This document shows positions 47,179 through 58,869 of a stretch of DNA of 64,000 nt, piece after piece. The position numbers and the translations under genes are program-made. The DNA lies in assembly GCA_963921425.1 (NCBI GenBank), contig OY992839.1, positions 19,204,910 to 19,268,909 of the forward strand. Direction: 5' to 3'. Below the pieces are notes generated by a model. That model was not told the origin of the DNA, ran no database searches, and saw nothing but the letters and a program-made list of their open reading frames with translations. This DNA comes from Dryas octopetala (Eukaryota > Streptophyta > Magnoliopsida > Rosales > Rosaceae). Position 1 is the stretch's first letter; each line of letters starts with the position of its first letter.

Positions 47179-47821
47179 GGCCCCGTTTGGGATTGCGGTG
47201 GAGGACCCAAAAGCTGCTGTGGATCACAATTCTCAATCACCTACAGCAGTTTTGGTGTTTGGTAAAAAAATAAAAAACTACTTTCCTCCACAATTCTCAA
47301 CTCCCCACAGCAAAAACAGAAAGCAGGTTTCTAGGTGCTTTTGAAAACTGTAGTGAATCACAACAACAATGAATATTTTATTTTACTCATATTACCCTTA
47401 TTGATTTCTATAATTTTTATTTGTTTATTTTAAATTAAAAAATATGTCCATTATTAGTTATATTTTATATTGTGATAATTAATTATGATATTTTATTTGT
47501 ACGATTAAAACTATAATATACTTAAAAAAATAATACAAATACTTATTTAATAATGTTGTTCTTAAAAAAATTAATACTCATAAAAATTTGTAGCCACAAA
47601 TTTAAAAAATAAGTAAAAAAATATTTTAGTTTTACCAAACAAATAAGTGAAAGACACTTTCAGCATCATGTCCATTTTAGTAATTATACACAGTCACAGC
47701 ACTTTTACATCAACATTTACCAAACACTTTGATACTGTTTTTTGTACTCACAGCACTTTTGAAAACATAGGACTTTACTTCACAGCTGTTTTTTCTCACA
47801 GCAATACCAATTAAACTGGCC
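47179..47821. mobile_element. non-autonomous DNA element inside the Mutator-like arm
   Basis: Ends GGCCCCGTTTGGGATTGCGG and, reversed, GGCCAGTTTAATTGGTATTG form an imperfect inverted repeat. Subterminal CACAGCA and ACAGCAGTTTTGGTGTTTGG motifs occur at both sides in inverted orientation. The target duplication is unclear (TTC against TTT), so the superfamily is not fixed. Confidence 0.5.
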
Positions 47822-48450
47822 TTTCATGCTATACCAAAAAATTATTGAGATTTGATATTTAATCCTAATTTTCTATTTTTTTTATTGATTTTCTATTTTT
47901 TCCATTACTTGTATTTCCAAATTTGCCCCTCAAATCAAACACACCTAGTTTTCTCTTTCATCCACATGATTTAGATTTTACTCAGTCATCTCTTTCTATT
48001 CCACTCAGTCGTCTCTTTCTATTCTTCTCCTCCATTATTCTTCTCCTCCATTAATAGTACAGCGCAGTATGTAGGCTATGAACTTTTTTTTGATGAATGT
48101 GGAATATATATGAACTTTGATACTGAATGATGCATGAAGATATTTGTATACCTAGCAACATTAAAAAGCAAAAAATCAATTACAAATACATAATTTCTCT
48201 CTCATTAATTTGGAAAACACAAAAATTAAACAGCATAACCCAACTCGCTGTAGAAAAACGGTGAAACGTTGGAACCCTACCCCATGCAATTTCTTAGATG
48301 AGAGGAACAACATGGAAGGCTCTTTTTTTTTTTTCTCAAAAAGTTATGAGATTTAGTGGAGAACCTACGTCTTGGTTGTTTGGAGGTTTTGGGTAACAAT
48401 GTCACCTCAAATGTCCACCCAAAGTTTCAAATCCGAATAAATTAACACTA

Positions 48451-51400
48451 AGGGCCCGTTTGGATTGGGGATTTGAATTTGAATTTGAATTTCAAATTCA
48501 TGTATTTTAAATTCATGTATTTCAAATTCATGTATTTCAATTTCTATTGTTTGGATAAAAAAATGAAATATGAGAATTTCAATAAGGATTTCAATTAAAA
48601 AATTTAAATTTAAATATATTATTATGGTAACATATGATAGGCTTGCAAAGATAGCCTATAAATGAGGTCCATGACTTATAATTTAAAACTAACTCATTTT
48701 AAATTGTACTTTATATTAGAAATCACTACATATTCTTAAAAATTGTACTTCTGAAATGCCAATGGCTTCATTCTTAATTGTGCAAAGCATGTAGGCTCAT
48801 TTTCTAAGGCTCTCATCCAAAGTTTCCTCCTATAAGCTTTTTCATCAACTTCACATCTTAAAGGTTGTTTTGTCACATACTTTCTCTTCCGCCTTTGAGC
48901 ACCAATAGCTAACATCAAAAAACTAATAACTAAAACAACAACTTGCATTACTTTTTTTTTTACGTAATTTCTTTGTCAATCATCCTTTCATTTATGTTTT
49001 GAATTAACAAACCTCTCTCACCATTATCCATGAGGGCTACAAAGTGAACCAATCTGCCCTAACAAATGAACAATAAAAATTTTGTAATTCTGGATGCTAA
49101 AGCAATTTTTTACTAAGCAATCAACAAGTAACATGCACCACATATCCTAACAGCAATCAACAAGTAACATAAATAAACCAGAATCAGCCAAAGCACCTAA
49201 CTTTCAGCAAAGACAATTGCATAATACAACAAATAGAATTTCACCTAACTTTCAACAAATAAATCAAATTGAAGCACTGCTTAAGGTGAAAAGAAATAGT
49301 TGTGGAGGTCCTGAAATGATATTTACAGCAAAGACAGAGGAGGAAGAAAGAGTTGAATTATATCGAACATGAGAACCAACAAGTTAGCAATTGCGAGGCA
49401 AGGCACACCCAAGCTTACACTAACAAAATGTAACTCAACCAAGTAAGACAACATCACTGAGCATAGAAGCCCTTGTGGAGAAAATACAACAGTTGCCTCC
49501 TAGTGACTGTAGCACCATGGCAGCAATAATATAGACAAGTCATTAACCATACCACCATCTAAAGAACAATCTCTTATTATGAAGAATAGAAGATCTGTAT
49601 ATGTTCAATAATCCATAAAATTCACATCAGAATCATTCTAGGATCCTCATATGCATGTAATAATGTCAATTTGTTACACAATATGCATGTAGTTTGGTAC
49701 TAAGAAAATAATTGCAAACACAGACAAGTCAAGTATATTAACAAGACAATAAATACATAAACCTACAAGTCCAAGTTGTCATCATCTTGCTCTCTGTTTC
49801 GGTAAAGTAGTGTTCTTCAAGAACAAGAAATAACCACTATATATCTATATATGCCAATTACTTATAAAAATATTGTCCTATAATAATATTCTTTCTTCTT
49901 TTTCAATACAACCATTTGTACTCTGTCTCTGGTACTATCTCTCCCCCTAGATACATTTAGTTTACCAAACTTTCTAGGTAATAGAAATTAGTTTTTTCAA
50001 TTAATGTTGATTGGGTGTAATTTTTCTTCTAATTTGTCTCCTTCAGTACTTTAATCTCCATCCAATAGTAACCATCACAAAAGCACCTGGTAATTTGTAA
50101 TTTACTGCCACAGTAATTCAAATTGCTACCCTGCATTAAGAGGATATATCCAGGAGTTGATGATTTTCTTTCCAAATCATTTGCCTTACTTGCTTTGCAC
50201 AAGAGATGATTAATATTCAATCAAAGTCCATCCCCTTAATAAATACAAGATTAAGCCCACTAATTAAACCCCAGGTTGTCTTCTTCTTAAAGTCCTTTTG
50301 GTTCAACTCACATGCATTCTAACTCTATCTCTGTAGTGGGTCCACATCAAATAGTTATGCTTGTGCACTTTCACCTAAATGCATCAATTCAATGTCAATA
50401 TTAATGTTATGCAAAGCTCCATATGGGTCTATACTTTAGGGCAGTACTAGTAGATATTTTGATCTTTGCTAGAAGAACACTGTTCCTCATGTTTCTCAAT
50501 CAGCAATTCCTTCCTTTGAACCATTTTATGATATAGCATCACAGGTATAGACATGTAGATACATAGAGTAGCTCCTATTTCAAATCCGGCGCTGTTTATA
50601 CAAGCAAGTCTTAATTTGCCTAAATTGAGTGGTTTGAATGGGTTATAGCAGGTCTTAATTTGCCTAAACTGAGTTTTTAAACTTTTACATATACAAGCAA
50701 CATCTAGTCAGTTCAAGCTGAAAGCAGCCGCAACCAAGATTGACAGGAGTTGATTAACAGAGAAGGAGGACACTACTTTAACCACATAGTCAGCACTACT
50801 GACAGTAAATTGTTAACATAACTACGAAACTGTTCTGGGCATGGAAAACCCATTTGGATTCTTTCAACAAAAACTCAATGATGGGCAACATTAAAGACCA
50901 CTTTTGAAAAAGGTGCAGACTCGTAAACTCATGTCCAACAGGAAAAACCCACATACACACAACAGAAAATTTGAAGCACAACCAACATTGAATCAGAAAA
51001 CTTAAGAAGAAATGAGAATAGTACCTTTTGCAAATACGGTTGATGAGAGTATGACTTTGGTCCGATGGAGCTGATCGACACTGGCAGGAGCAGATCGATT
51101 CTGGGAGGTAGTGATTGTGAGGAGAGGTCGGAGTTTGAGGTTGTGGTGAGACAACTTTTTGGCCGGAGAAGTCGAACCCGACAGAGGTGGCCAACGCTAG
51201 AAGGAGCTCGTCAACACCGGCATGAGCAGATCGAAGCCTGGAGGTGGTGGCGCGGTTGGGTTTGTGTGGAGGTGAGATCGGGTTAGATTTTTTATTGGAC
51301 TGAGGATTTCAAATACCTACATTGAGAAGTGATTTCAAATACATGGTTTTTGGCCTTTCAAATCTACCTTGGATTTGGGCCAAATCCAAATCCTTACTTA

Positions 51401-51485
51401 AAAATAAGCCCAAACAGGTGAATTTGGATTTGAGAAGCCCAAATCCAAATCCACTTCTTGAAATACAGGTTACCAAACGGACCCT
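48451..51485. mobile_element. PIF/Harbinger-like element, deleted
   Basis: The terminal inverted repeats are AGGGCCCGTTTGG and AGGGTCCGTTTGG. The 3-bp flanks are CTA on both sides, consistent with the 3-bp target duplications of this superfamily. Subterminal TTTGAATTT / AAATTCATGTATTT repeats lie at the left, and matching AAATCCAAATCC-type repeats at the right. A short transposase remnant remains at 48736-48948. The rest of the 3 kb is noncoding. Confidence 0.6.
48736..48948 (-). pseudogene. Harbinger transposase N-terminal remnant
   Basis: The frame MQVVVLVISFLMLAIGAQRR is followed by RKLWMRALENEPTCFAQLRM and KPLAFQKYNF. The last part matches the start region of plant PIF/Harbinger transposases (ENE.CF.QLRM...F). 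The catalytic domain is absent. Confidence 0.5.
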
Positions 51486-51888
51486 CTATAACTTTGATTA
51501 AACTTCAACATTTGATTTTGACAAGCAAGCATGCTTGGGTTTCGGGTTCTTGTATTGGACCTGTGCCTAATTGGTTATTTACTTGGCAGCAATATCAGAC
51601 TAGTGTTAGAAGAACATAGGGAAAGAAGTAGAGAGCTCTTCATGTATCAAAGCCTCCCATATCCCATTGCTCTGCACTATTAATGGAGAAGAAGATTAAA
51701 ATAAGAGGACCAGATGAAAGAGGAGTCTGAGTGGCGCTAGCTAGGAGAGAAAATGAGTGCCTTGGGGATTAGATTTGGAAGGGCAGATTTGTAATACAAT
51801 TAAAATAAATTATAAAAGAAAATATTAAAATCAGAAAAGGAGTGCAAGTGGAGAAAAGTGGAGTGCAGAAATCGCCTCCCTATAATAT

Positions 51889-53424
51889 ATCTATAATATA
51901 GATAAAAAAAAAAAATGAACATAGTACGTAAGCCTCCATTTTGGGTAAAACAAAAGAAGAGAAATATCTAATAAAAATATAACAAATTCAACACAATACA
52001 AACATAGCACTAAGATATATAAATATCAATACCAATACCTTTGACTCAGGTATATAAAACAAAAGAAGAAAAATAAGAAGATAATATCGCTTAGGTCAAG
52101 AAAAATGTATAATTACCAACCACTTTTTGAGATATGTATATATAATTATCAACCTCTTTTTGAGATATATATACCAATGGTTTCATCACCACTTGCTCAG
52201 GTAGAAAAATGTGGAAGAAAAACAAAAACCACAATCATAGAGTGCTTGGTGTTGAAAAAAAAAAAAAAGATAGAAGAAAAAGATGCATGGGTGGAAGAAA
52301 AAGAAGATCGAAGATTGATGATGAAGAAGGATAGAAGATGAATATAAATCAAATAAGAAGAAAAAGAAGCTAGATCGAACAAACCACAAACACAACAAAA
52401 GTAAAATAACACGTTACTTACCTGGAAGTAAGGATGAAAGGAAACTTGAAAAACATTACAAAAAAAGCCGCGCGTGTTGAACTTTTGAAATTGTTAACCT
52501 AAAGAACATGTGAGGATGAAATTAAGTTTAATGATACTTGAAAAACGTAAATGACGTTTTTTCTTAATCTTTGAATGTTGGTTGTAATACACTAATTTGG
52601 ACAAAAAAATACCTATTTTGAAATTTGAAAAGAAAATTATAAAGGATATACTTCATTTTCAAAGTCAAACATAAATGGCAATTAATTACCAAAAAAATAA
52701 ATGATAAAACCTTGAAATAAGATATTTATACACACTAATTTGAAAATTGCAAAAAACTTCATAAATTAATGGTGAATAATTACAAAATTTTTTCATGATA
52801 ATACCTTGAAATAAGGCATTAATTGACAACATTAAAATTTACCTTTTTTCAACTCAAAAGAGTAAAAGAAGAAATCACAAAATAATTTTTTTGCAGAAAA
52901 TAGATAATCCTACATGGCAAATTCAAAAATGAGTGTATATTTAATTTTCTCAAAAAATGGTGTAATATCAAATTGGGTATCTGGAAATTGATGTATTTCT
53001 AATTAGCTCAAAAATAAGTCATCAAGGCTGCTCTTGCGCGCTTTAGTAGTTTTCATCAGCATATCACTACTAAAAGAATGGCCCTTGACTTGTGATGTTT
53101 ACCTACTCCTGCACAAGAGCTCCTTCACTTTTCATCAAAGGATACATTTTAACTAAATTGTTTCGACTATTGCTTAAAGTAGTAAATTGTATTCCATCTA
53201 ATTTTGGCGCTTTAATTTTAGTTTGGGCGCACCACTTGCATCTAATAAGCCAATTGTCAATTAATTATTGTAAGACTTGGGAGAATGTAGGAAGATGGTC
53301 ATAGAAATTGACCTTTTCATGTAAAGATTTCATTACATTGTTTATTACATTTAGAAGATGGACCTTCATGCTGCCATTTTATTAATTTGAACTGCATGTT
53401 AATTGCTTGTGATGAACTCTTGAT
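51889..53424. other. AT-rich intergenic DNA, no gene recognised
   Basis: AAGAAG-rich and poly-A stretches occur around 52200-52400. CACTACTAAAAGAATGGCC at 53066 faintly resembles a CACTA end, but no partner was found. Confidence 0.5.
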
Positions 53425-53545
53425 GCTCCTCACGATCTTCAACGTAGTTTTCAATCCTAGCACCCTTCATGAGCCCTCCAAGAAGATATATCACCAGGAT
53501 CGTAAAAGAACTTCACATTTACAATTCTCATCTGCTCATCCACCT
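53425..53545 (-). pseudogene. last-exon remnant of another pathogen-related protein gene
   Basis: On the minus strand it reads VDEQMRIVNVKFFYDPGD, then after a one-base frame change LLGGLMKGARIENYVED. This corresponds to the last exon of the adjacent intact gene (DEHGKIVKVEFFFDRGELLGG) but is clearly diverged, so it derives from a separate paralogue. It begins after a plausible acceptor (AATAAACAG). No earlier exons were seen next to it. Confidence 0.75.
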
Positions 53546-53607
53546 GTTTATTTAATTTAGACCAAATAAAATATTGATTGTAACAGTTAATAATTAGCTT
53601 GTTTAAG

Positions 53608-54609
53608 CTACCCTGTGTTCCTCAAGTATGGGCAAGTTGCAGCTGCCTCTTCACTGGAACTGTCAAAGCTTGCACCCTTCAGGAGGCCTCCAAGAAGTTC
53701 ACCACGGTCGAAAAAGAACTCAACTTTCACAATTTTTCCATGTTCATCCAACTGTAACAAAACCTCAGGGATCAGTTCCATGGCAAAGTAGCTAGCTTGA
53801 GGAAGAATAATATAAGATTACCTCAAATCTTGACATCCCAAAGAGTTCAACTATTTCTCCTGTAGGGGCATGACCTTTGAAAGGACCTTCCATGTAACCC
53901 CAGTGCCTGAACTTGTATGAAATGACTGGTGGACCAGAATGAACATGGAGGATCTCTAGAGCAAATCCGCGTGGGAACGCAGTTGTGAATGCCCGATGAG
54001 ATGAATCCGCCGTTTCTTCTGCCGGGTTGTAGCAACGGAACTCATCTGGCAAAGAGGTTTGCAGCAAAGAGTTGTAGCCTCCCCCAAGCTTTCGCTTCTC
54101 TTCCAAAGTTATAGCTTTCCTTCCTGTAAGTTAATTATAAGAACAATTTACATCATGACCTACTTTGAATAGTGTAATGAATCTTAATTTCTTTTTGGCA
54201 ATACAATATAACTACCATTTAGGCTGAAAGTGTAATTCTTAGGATCAATTGATTTATAGTCTTCATCTCTTGTCTTATGAAACATCTCCATTTCCCATGT
54301 CTTTACAAGGTTCTGCACTTTTTCTTCTAGTGATCCAGAAGGCCATATCTTCAATAAAAAAGAAAAAAAATTATATGTTCAAATGCAATATTGGACAAGA
54401 TAAATATTACGATATGAGAGAGAGACAGAGAGATTGAGAGAGAGAGAGAGAGAGAGATCGAGAGAGACCTTGGTTCTGCCTTCTTCAAAGAGCTTGTCGA
54501 CAACATCATAGTTGGGAGGGGCTCCAAATCTCCATTTGGTGTTCTTCTCTCCATCTCCATGCAAATAGTAACGATAATTATTGTCTTCCACAATTCCTAA
54601 AGAGGCCAT
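53608..54609 (-). CDS. pathogen-related protein, SnoaL/NTF2-like (four exons)
   Basis: Coding exons on the minus strand are 54609-54469, 54348-54216, 54123-53822 and 53751-53608. All have GT-AG introns in phase, giving 720 bp, or 239 residues, the usual family length. The protein starts MASLGIVEDNNYRYYLHGDG and contains WPSGSLEEKVQNLVKTWEME, DYKSIDPKNYTFSLNG, EILHVHSGPPVISYKFRHWG and PTGEIVELFGMSRFE, and ends CPYLRNTG. It is the plant family named after pathogen-induced barley and Arabidopsis proteins with an NTF2-like fold; the biochemical function is not established. There is no signal peptide, so a cytosolic location is likely. TATATAAG lies 70 bp upstream of the start codon. No disabling change was seen. 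Confidence 0.9.
54418..54468 (-). repeat. (GA)n microsatellite at a splice donor
   Basis: On the gene strand the CT repeat begins immediately at the 5' splice site of PRP intron 1 (AAG/GTCTCTCTCG). The intron is only 120 bp long, so the microsatellite fills over a third of it. Confidence 0.85.
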
Positions 54610-54678
54610 CTTAGCTTCTTAGAACAAGAAATTTGAGCTTATTCTATGACCTGGGTGTTTTTATGTAAAGGAAAGCTC

Positions 54679-54686
54679 CTTATATA
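54679..54686 (-). promoter_or_regulatory. TATA box of the pathogen-related protein gene
   Basis: TATATAAG on the minus strand lies 70 bp before the start codon, leaving room for a short leader. A hAT terminus begins only 18 bp farther upstream. Confidence 0.55.
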
Positions 54687-54703
54687 ATACAGGCTATAAG
54701 ACC

Positions 54704-54970
54704 CAGTGCCGGCCCTGAAGGGGGGGGCACCGAGTGCGACCGCGTAGGGCCCACTTTAAGGGGCTCATAAATTTATATATTATGTATATATTAATATATA
54801 TATATATTAAAAAAAATAGTTGTTGGGTTTATTTATAATGTCTTCGCTGTAATTAGGCCATTCTACTTATTGTGTCAGATCTATAGTTATCTAATTTCTT
54901 TCTTTGGACTTAAGCCCCCCTTTGTACCAAAAAAAAAAAAAAAAACTAGGCCCTTCTAAAATATAAAGTT
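54704..54970. mobile_element. hAT terminal fragment at the PRP promoter
   Basis: It starts CAGTGCCGGCCCTGAAGG, a strong match to TTF-type hAT ends. GTAGGGCCCACTTTAAGGGGC and later CTAGGCCCTTCTAAAATATA fit the same family. The right terminus is missing, and no target duplication could be tested. Confidence 0.6.
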
Positions 54971-55161
54971 TGAGTTCTGCAACCTATTTTTCCTTGATTA
55001 TTAGTTGAAAGCCACCTTTTTATTTCTTTTTATTTCCTTAATTTGTGTTTGGTCAACTTAATTGCTTCATTTTTTCTTTGGCTTCTCATGTGAATCACAA
55101 AAGAAGCAACCCAACATCCTAATCTGCATGGCAATGGGTCATTTTTGTCCTTGGGTTTACA

Positions 55162-55192
<31 letters not shown>

Positions 55193-55661
55193 ATTTATCA
55201 AAAGTACATGTCTTCTTTCTGGAAAGTTGGATTCAAAGAGCATGTTTGCTTTGAATTGACAAAGACGGATCTTTATCTCAGAGGTCTCATTGAGGCAATA
55301 AGGTAATTAATATTTGAGTGTGTGTTTTTCCTTTTTAATTTTTCTCTTATATTCCTATAAATTATTTTTTTTTTTCAATTATTTCTTGACGTTCAACCAA
55401 AAATTTCCTAATTGATTACTTAATGTGATCAAAAATTTTCTAATTGATTTATTGTCAATTATGAATTGTTTTACAAAAGATTTTATTAGGAGCACAATTT
55501 AAATTTCGCTCCTCGGCCTTCCGACCAACACTCTTTAAGTCAACTTGGGCATCATACCACTGAATTATTCCTGTAAATATTATGGATACAAGATATTTAA
55601 CCCACAATACTTTCACTCACAGCCAGTCAAACGTTTGAAACTACAAAAACTACGTACTAGG
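54971..55661. other. AT-rich intergenic DNA, no gene recognised
   Basis: It contains a poly-T tract of about 25 bp at 55167-55192. No coding motif was seen. Confidence 0.5.
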
Positions 55662-56143
55662 ATAGTTGCATAAGAGGAATTCATTATAAAAAAGGGATTA
55701 ATGCCATTTTGCTCCCCAGACTATGACACTTGTATCAGTTTGCTCCCCAGACTATTAATTTAGAAAAATAAGGACCTTGACTTTGTCAATTTAGCCAATT
55801 TAGGATATTCCGTCAATTTATCAAGCAAAATTTAGCAACAAATAAAAGAGGAAAAATTATGCATGAGAAAAAAATGATAAGATCTAATTGGAAGGGACCA
55901 TTTTGCCCTCAAAGATTTGGATAAAAAATGTGTAAAGTGACAAAAAAACCTCAATTGGCAAAATTGAAAAAGTCAGAGTCCTTAATTTTCCAAATTAGAA
56001 GTCTGGGGAGCAAACTGATACAAGTGTTATAGTCGGGGGAGCAAAATGGCATTAATCCCTATATAATTTATATGTAAGTGTCATGTATGGCAGATCCATT
56101 TATATACAAGTATAGTTGCATAAGAGGAATTCATTATAAAAAA
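55662..56143. repeat. 32-bp direct repeats around the inserted MITE copy
   Basis: The same 32 bp, starting ATAGTTGCATAAGAGG and ending in six A residues, stands at 55662-55693 and 56112-56143. Between them lie a full MITE and 43 bp that match the right flank of the other MITE copy. Confidence 0.85.
55694..56059. mobile_element. 366-bp MITE, copy 1
   Basis: It begins GGGATTAATGCCATTTTGC and ends with its complement; about 60 bp at each end are inverted repeats. It differs from copy 2 (58870-59235) at only two positions that I could find. It lacks its own target duplication. Its right flank 56060-56102 equals the right flank of copy 2. Confidence 0.85.
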
Positions 56144-56144
56144 T

Positions 56145-56484
56145 TGTAAGGTATATGTGCCATATATATTCGGCCGGCTCAGGTTGTATTTGGGTCATAT
56201 ATAATGGGCCTTATTTGGGTTGGATCCCACGTAAGGCCCAATATGACCTTATATCTATTATAAATAGGAACTTTGTCATAACTAGCTTATTTCTCCTGAG
56301 AGCTATCATGCTCAACCAATGTAAATTGTAACCACTTTCATTATTCATAATGAAGCACAAATAATTCAAAAAGATGCAGCCCGATCACATGTGAACCACT
56401 TTATGTATATCGTATATCTCTTCATGTGACTGTGTTGTTACACTTTATCTCTCATTGGTCCAATTTTTGACACCAACATAGAAA
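56145..56484 (+). other. LTR-like segment
   Basis: It starts TGTAAGGTATATG, has TATAAATA near 56261, and ends TTTTTGACACCAACA. This looks like a short solo LTR, but the 5-bp flanks do not match, so the call is tentative. Confidence 0.35.
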
Positions 56485-57316
56485 TTAAGAGTTGTACGGC
56501 CAATTTCTAGTTTATTGACAACATAATGTTAATTGTAACTCGTAGAGAGCAGTTACCTTGGGAAATTTCTAGTTTGTATGCGTCAAAACAGCAGCTGGAC
56601 AAAATGCTATTTGTTTGGGGTCAGGATTAGACCGAGGGAAAGCATAGTTTGATATTTTCGTTTTATCATACTGAATAATATTAGGAAATGTTCTTTTACC
56701 AAACAATATGACCAAAAAAATGGTAGCTGTGTCATATTAATAATCAGAAATTTAACCCACTAATTAAGTTGATTTTTGTTAAGTGTGTAACCTAGATTTA
56801 TAGTATGACATGCAACATTAGTGTTTTAAGAGAATATCATACTCGGAACGAATATATAAAACTTAAGTTCAATTTGTTGGGTTATTGCAATTTGTCTCAC
56901 TATAGAATTCTTAAAGAAAAAATACCGACTATTTGACAAATGCCTACCACAAAAACATTCATGGCTAGATTTTTTTATTTTTTTATTTGAAGAGAGAGAT
57001 TCGAATCATGACATGTAAGGAACTTTACAAGAAGTAAACAGCCAAAACTAGAGCCGGCCACTTATTCCATCTTTATACATACAAACATACAAGATGGATT
57101 TTTTTCTCCTTTTTTATTTCTTTTCATTCATGAATCTTGACTCCCGCACTCAAGCGGCATATGATGGATTGGGTAAAATTAAAGGTTCCTAGATTTTTCA
57201 AATTTTCACGTTTGACCAAATAACACTTTTAATTTTTGAAGAGTAAGCACATAATCGCCATATCATTATTTCTATTAAATTGATAAAGCTAGAGATTATA
57301 GTTTAAGTGAAACTTA
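56485..57316. other. AT-rich intergenic DNA, no gene recognised
   Basis: No coding, RNA or repeat structure was recognised. Confidence 0.5.
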
Positions 57317-58486
57317 GGAGGGTGTACTCAATCAAGACTTTTAAAGACTTTTGTTAAATTAAAAAGTCAGGAGGTACTCAATCAAGACTTTTATATACTT
57401 TTAAAAAGTCTATGAAAGTCAGGGAGTACTCAATCAAGACTTTTTAAAAGTCTATGAAAGTCATACGGTACTCAAAATGTCAATGACTTTCACATATTTC
57501 TCAAATCTATAGACTTTGAAAGACTTTTGGCATTAAAGTATATATACCAAATCTTTTTATTTCTCTTCCATTCCCCCCCAAGACTTTGAAAGACTTTTGA
57601 GAAAAGGCTTCCCCTTTTCTCTCTTCGCCTCCTCCAGCATTGTTTGCGCGTGTGTATGTCAATTCCAACATTGATACACCTATTCCTTATATTATTTTAT
57701 CACTATGCCATTACATATAAATAGACCTGTCATATACGGTTCTAATTCCAGACTACAATGCTCCAGAAGTTAGTTTTCTGGGTTTACAACATGTCAATTA
57801 TAATATATTGTTCCACCCTTTTATTCTTTGTATGTTTACGTTGAGAGATTCAAGGATGACTTGAGTTAGATTTATCTGTTAGATACAATAATAAATAGAT
57901 TAGTTCAACATTATTTAAATTTTTGACTTATATGTTAAGTAGTAATACAACATTATTTCTTTCAAATTTTAAAACTTATATGCATTTCTCATTATGTATT
58001 ATTTTATTTTTTAATTTAATTGTCTTCACACTTGGAAGCTCGTTTTCGTCAACGTTACCTGGATTTAACATTATCCGTGTAACATTGAATAGTAAGTTTC
58101 GACAAATATTGAAGACCAGTTTTAGATCATTCAATATATTAGTAGGTTTCTTAACAATCTTGATTTCTTAGAGGTTATTCTTTCATCAGCTTGTCATTTT
58201 TTTTTTTTGATTTTACTGCTTTTTCATTGCCTTTCTGTTTGATTTCATTGCGTTTTGATTGCCCTTTGTGATATACGGATGCTGTTATCTCACAATATTT
58301 CACAATGATATTTGTATCAAGAAGTCATTGAAAGTCTATCAATGTCTATGAAAGTTTTTTAATAAAACTTCATGAAAGTCTATAAAAGTCTATAAAACTC
58401 TTTGAAAGTCTATCATAATTCTGAAAGTCTATGAAAGTCTGTCACTTAAAAAAAGTCTTTAAAAATCTGGATTGAGTACACCCTCC
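57317..58486. mobile_element. PIF/Harbinger-type non-autonomous element
   Basis: Ends are GGAGGGTGTACTCAATC and its complement GATTGAGTACACCCTCC, flanked by TTA on both sides, the target duplication typical of this superfamily. Both ends carry arrays of a short motif, GACTTTTAAAAGTC with CTATGAAAGTC, in many copies. The 1170-bp element has no transposase. Confidence 0.85.
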
Positions 58487-58869
58487 TTAATGAAATTTTG
58501 GGGTATAATTGTGTATTTTCAAACTATAGAGATGAAATTGAAAATTTCAGCAAACTACATAAATTAAAAAGTATTATTTGTACCAATAATATACATTAAG
58601 CTAACACTTCTATATTTAAAGTACATGTCAGAGTCCTTACTGGCATGCATGTGATTATGTACGCTAGAAATAATGAACTTATATATGCTTATTTTTTTTC
58701 TTTCTTTCTTTTGCCAATCATGAGATTATATATGTACGTGTAGTTGTATGCAATACAACTATACACTAATTTAAAGCGAAAAGCAGAATATAAAAGGAGG
58801 CAGTTTATATGAATTTAATATTGTTAGATGTTATTGACTTAAAGCACCATCCCTAGTATTATATAATTT

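Larger units (their letters stand above)
46429..51880. mobile_element. Mutator-like element with long inverted repeats, heavily nested
   Basis: The ends are GAAAGGCGATTTCTACACTCC and, reversed, GGGAGGCGATTTCTGCACTCC. TATAATAT flanks both sides (46421-46428 and 51881-51888), though the flank is simple sequence. Inverted homology extends inward: the region 47900-48070 (TTCTTCTCCTCCATTAATAGT) pairs with 51660-51790. The left arm is interrupted by an insertion at 47179-47821, and the middle is filled by the element at 48451-51485. No Mutator transposase was recognised. Confidence 0.65.

Noticed and set aside
53066..53085. CACTACTAAAAGAATGGCC as a CACTA terminus
   Set aside because: Imperfect end, no subterminal repeats and no partner terminus in the expected orientation.
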